A stretch of DNA of 9,493 nt from Actinomycetota bacterium. GTDB lineage: Bacteria > Actinomycetota > Actinomycetes > Nanopelagicales > Nanopelagicaceae. The translations under genes and the position numbers were made by a program. Location: positions 1 to 9,493 of the forward strand of contig CANLAC010000040.1 of the NCBI GenBank assembly GCA_947488645.1, in the 5' to 3' direction. The stretch's first letter is position 1. Each line of letters begins with the position of its first letter. Below are positions 6,563-9,493 of the stretch, piece by piece. The notes under the pieces are model-generated. The model had not been told where the DNA came from. It searched no databases and saw only the letters and a list, made by a program, of their open reading frames with translations.

Positions 6563-8317
6563 TTACTTATCTTCGCTGGTTTTTGCTTGTGGAACCCAGT
6601 CGATTCCGCTCTCTTTGCGTTGAGCCGGAGTAATTGGAGTAGGAGCACCAGTTAATGGATCTCCACCGCTAGCAGTCTTTGGGAAAGCAATAACTTCGCG
6701 AATCGAGTCAGAGCCAGTCAGCAATGCGCATACGCGATCTAGACCAAGTGCAATTCCACCATGTGGAGGCGGGCCATAGTTAAATGCCTCTAATAGGAAA
6801 CCAAACTTGCTGTTGGCTTCTTCATCACTCAAACCAATTACAGAGAAAACATCCTTTTGGATAGCGCGATCATGAATACGAATCGATCCACCACCGAGCT
6901 CCGTACCATTCAAAACAATGTCATATGCATATGCAAGTGCTGAAGCGGGGTCAGACTTAAATGTTGCAGCAAACTCTGGCTTTGGACCAGTAAATGGATG
7001 GTGAACCGCTGTCCATCCACCATTGTCTGTTGGTTCAAACATCGGCGCATCTACTACCCACAAAAATTCCCACTTACCATCTGGGATTAATCCACATCGT
7101 TTTCCAATTTCTAATCGAACAGCGCCCAAGAGATTGAGTGATGCCGTGCGCTCACCTGCTGCAAAGAAAATTGCGTCTCCAGAATTGGCTCTGGTTGCTT
7201 TCACAACTCCAGCTGTTTCTTTCTCAGAGAGGTTCTTTGATACTGGTCCACCGAGCGTGCCATCCTCATTGACCAAAATGTATGCAAGACCTTTAGCACC
7301 ACGTGCTTTTGCCCAGTCCTGCCACGCATCTAATTCACGACGAGCAGATGATGCTCCGCCTGGCATAACGACAGCACCGACATAGGGTGCTTGGAAAACT
7401 CTAAATTCAGTGTCTGCAAAAAAAGTAGTGAGGTCAACAAGCTGATTATCAAAACGAAGATCTGGTTTATCAGAACCGTAATGTGTCATCGCATCGGCAT
7501 AAGTCATGCGCTTTAATGGAAGTGGTATCTCGTAGTTAACGGTCTCTCTCCATATACGAGCAACGATCTTTTCAGCCACGGCCAAGATGTCCTCTTGATC
7601 GATAAATGACATTTCAATGTCTAGCTGAGTGAACTCAGGCTGGCGATCTGCGCGGAAGTCTTCATCGCGGAAGCAACGAGCAATTTGATAATACTTTTCC
7701 ATACCTGCAACCATAAGAAGTTGCTTAAATAGTTGTGGTGATTGTGGAAGTGCATACCAACTACCTGGCTGCAAACGAACTGGAACCAAGAAGTCACGAG
7801 CACCTTCTGGTGTTGATCTGGTCAAATAAGGTGTTTCAATCTCAAGGAATGTTTCTTCCTCCATCACACGACGAATCGTTGATGTGACCTTTGAACGTAA
7901 ACGCAGATTATGTGCAGGCTTTTCACGGCGTAGGTCGAGGTAGCGATAACGCAAACGAACTTCCTCATTGATATCTGTGTCATCTCCACTATCAACTGGA
8001 AAGGGCAATGGCGCAGATTCTGAAAGGACAACAACGGTGTCCCCCATGATTTCAATTTCACCAGTTGCAATATTAGTATTCTGATTTCCATCGGGCCGAG
8101 CAACAACTTCACCTGTAATAAGCAAACACCACTCAGCTCGTAACGATCCTGCGACCTTTTCATCACGGATAACTACCTGCACGGAACCAGATGCGTCACG
8201 TAGATCAATAAATGCTACGCCACCATGATCGCGTCGACGTGACACCCATCCTGCAAGGGTGACTGTCTGACCCGCATGGGATTTGCGAAGTGATCCTGCT
8301 TCATGTGTACGTAACAT
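6563..8317 (-). CDS. aspS: Aspartyl-tRNA synthetase, probably non-discriminating (Asp/Asn)
   Basis: Bacterial-type class II AspRS of 584 residues, close to the 590 of E. coli. The N-terminal OB-fold anticodon-binding domain contains LAGWVSRRRDHGGVAFIDLR (21-40). EVRLRYRYLDLRR (119-131) links to the catalytic core, followed by ETPYLTRSTPEGARDFLVP (161-179) and ALPQSPQLFKQLLM (189-202). Motif 2 is RCFRDEDFRADRQPEFTQLD (214-233) with Arg217. A GAD insertion domain lies in the middle. Motif 3 near the end reads GGIALGLDRVCALLTG with Arg528. His31 in RRDHGG is the residue seen in bacterial enzymes that also charge tRNA-Asn (for example Pseudomonas aeruginosa), whereas E. coli has Leu there. I therefore expect it to make Asp-tRNA-Asn for GatCAB, but no gat gene is in view. 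The start is ATG with a weak TTGGA at 8329-8325; the gene follows hisS by 22 bp. Confidence 0.97.
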   Translation of the reverse strand: MLRTHEAGSLRKSHAGQTVTLAGWVSRRRDHGGVAFIDLRDASGSVQVVIRDEKVAGSLRAEWCLLITGEVVARPDGNQNTNIATGEIEIMGDTVVVLSESAPLPFPVDSGDDTDINEEVRLRYRYLDLRREKPAHNLRLRSKVTSTIRRVMEEETFLEIETPYLTRSTPEGARDFLVPVRLQPGSWYALPQSPQLFKQLLMVAGMEKYYQIARCFRDEDFRADRQPEFTQLDIEMSFIDQEDILAVAEKIVARIWRETVNYEIPLPLKRMTYADAMTHYGSDKPDLRFDNQLVDLTTFFADTEFRVFQAPYVGAVVMPGGASSARRELDAWQDWAKARGAKGLAYILVNEDGTLGGPVSKNLSEKETAGVVKATRANSGDAIFFAAGERTASLNLLGAVRLEIGKRCGLIPDGKWEFLWVVDAPMFEPTDNGGWTAVHHPFTGPKPEFAATFKSDPASALAYAYDIVLNGTELGGGSIRIHDRAIQKDVFSVIGLSDEEANSKFGFLLEAFNYGPPPHGGIALGLDRVCALLTGSDSIREVIAFPKTASGGDPLTGAPTPITPAQRKESGIDWVPQAKTSEDK

Positions 8318-8339
8318 TAACTAGTCCAATTTTTCCTAT

Positions 8340-9493
8340 TTAGAGAGATTCGAGCAATGAGTCAATCTTAACTGACAATGTGTGGCCAGATTTCATCTCT
8401 TTCAACTCAACGGTTCCGCTTGAAATCTCCGATTCTCCAAGAACAACGACATGTGTTGCACCACTCTTGTCAGCACCCTTCATAGCACCCTTGAGAGCGC
8501 GATCTCCAAATGCAATTTCAACTATCTTTCCATGAGCGCGCAAGTGAGAGGCGATAGTAAGAGCTTTAACTTTTGCCGCCTCCCCCAAGGGAATGATGAA
8601 TAGGTCTGAAACAAAAGCGTCGCTGCCAATAACACCTTCAGCCTCAGCAGCCAATAGCGCACGATCAACGCCTAATCCGAACCCGATACCAGAAAGCGAT
8701 TGACCACCCAGTTGTTCCATCAAGCCGTCATAGCGTCCGCCACCGCCAATGCCTGATTGGGCACCTAATAATTCATGGACAAATTCAAATGTTGTGCCGG
8801 TGTAATAATCCAATCCACGGACCATTCGAGGATTAATCTCATATGCAATACCTAGGGCATTAAGATAATTTTGAACCTGTTCGAACTGCTGACGAGAATC
8901 ATCATTGAGGTAGTTGATCAACAATGGCGCGTCGGCCATGGCTTTGCGCATTTCCTCACGCTTATCATCAAAAAGACGCAAAGGATTAATAAGTGCTCGA
9001 GCAGCAGTTGCCTCATCCAAAGTTAATGTTGAAATGAACTTCACTAAATCAATTCGATGGGCAGCTCGCGATGCAGCATCCCCCAACGATGTGATTTCTA
9101 AACGATATTGCTTCAGCCCTATTGCTTTAAACCCCGCATCGGCAATCGCAATAACCTCTGCATCAATTGCAGGATCATCCAAACCAATAGCTTCAATACC
9201 AACCTGATAGAACTGGCGATAACGTCCAGCTTGTGGACGTTCTGCTCGGAAGAATTGACCTGAGTACCAAACTTTTACTGGCAGTTGCCCACGATCTAAT
9301 CCATGTTCGATGACCGCGCGCATAACACCAGCAGTTCCTTCAGGACGCAAGGTAATTGAACGTCCTCCACGATCTTCAAATGTATACATCTCTTTTGATA
9401 CGACATCTGTCGATTCACCAACACCACGAGTAAACAATTCTGTATCTTCAAAAACTGGAAGTTCAATTAACTGATATCCAGCAAGCTTTGCCG
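8340..9493 (-). CDS. hisS: Histidyl-tRNA synthetase, lacking the N-terminal ~30-40 residues (5' end outside window)
   Basis: Class II synthetase that charges tRNA-His in the cytoplasm. The minus-strand frame is open to the window edge and gives 383 residues. The first visible ones are AKLAGYQLIELPVFEDTELF, which align inside motif 1, so the true start is outside. A TTG at 9437 is an internal Leu codon, not a start. Visible signatures are TLRPEGTAGVMRA, the motif 2 region FFRAERPQAGRYRQFYQVG, and the histidine-specific loop MVRGLDYYTGTTFEF with its catalytic Arg. The glycine-rich GGGGRYDGL and motif 3 GIGFGLGVDRALL follow. The last ~95 residues, from about FIIPLGEAAK to the end, are the anticodon-binding domain. 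Compared with the E. coli enzyme (424 residues) nothing internal is missing. It is the first gene of the visible cluster; its promoter lies outside the window. Confidence 0.97.
   Translation of the reverse strand, partial: AKLAGYQLIELPVFEDTELFTRGVGESTDVVSKEMYTFEDRGGRSITLRPEGTAGVMRAVIEHGLDRGQLPVKVWYSGQFFRAERPQAGRYRQFYQVGIEAIGLDDPAIDAEVIAIADAGFKAIGLKQYRLEITSLGDAASRAAHRIDLVKFISTLTLDEATAARALINPLRLFDDKREEMRKAMADAPLLINYLNDDSRQQFEQVQNYLNALGIAYEINPRMVRGLDYYTGTTFEFVHELLGAQSGIGGGGRYDGLMEQLGGQSLSGIGFGLGVDRALLAAEAEGVIGSDAFVSDLFIIPLGEAAKVKALTIASHLRAHGKIVEIAFGDRALKGAMKGADKSGATHVVVLGESEISSGTVELKEMKSGHTLSVKIDSLLESL

Noticed and set aside
7023..7385. 120-residue open frame on the plus strand
   Set aside because: It is antisense to aspS, has no recognisable domain, and no plus-strand gene neighbours it.
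8340..9437. hisS as a complete gene starting at a TTG at 9437
   Set aside because: The same frame continues upstream to the window edge with matching HisRS motif 1 sequence, so the TTG is an internal Leu codon and the gene is 5'-truncated by the window.

Overview
This window looks like an ordinary conserved stretch of an actinobacterial chromosome. Two things point to Actinobacteria: the gene order (alaS - ruvX - mltG - aroE - prepilin peptidase - aroC, preceded by a DUF948-like gene), and the actinobacterial wording of AroC (RRRLGVGRGAR) and of the AlaRS C-terminus (GGGGGGKDDFAQGGG). Base composition looks like the mid-40s percent G+C by eye, and the genes are tightly packed. Both suit a genome-reduced, low-GC actinobacterium such as the freshwater Nanopelagicales (acI, Planktophila/Nanopelagicus). 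That placement is inference; no rRNA is present.

Every gene is on the minus strand, so the transcription order runs from high to low coordinates: hisS (5' end outside the window), aspS, a small membrane-anchored DUF948-like protein, alaS, ruvX, mltG, aroE, an A24 prepilin peptidase and aroC (3' end outside the window). Gaps between genes are 22, 20, 9, 0, -4, -4, 46 and 25 bp. I see no convincing terminator or internal promoter, so the window may be one long transcription unit or a few overlapping ones.

Functionally there are four blocks. The first is translation: HisRS, AspRS and AlaRS, with AspRS carrying the His31 signature associated with non-discriminating enzymes. The second is the RNase H-fold nuclease/resolvase RuvX/YqgF. 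The third is envelope work: MltG, the DUF948-like protein and the prepilin peptidase. The fourth is the late shikimate pathway (AroE and AroC). The ruvX-mltG-aroE trio is joined by ATGA start/stop overlaps that suggest translational coupling.

I found no mobile element, CRISPR array, RNA gene, phage gene or unknown multi-gene system. The points worth a second look are modest: predicted AspRS specificity, start-codon choices, a compact MltG, a minimal prepilin peptidase, and the absence of rpsD from its usual neighbourhood.
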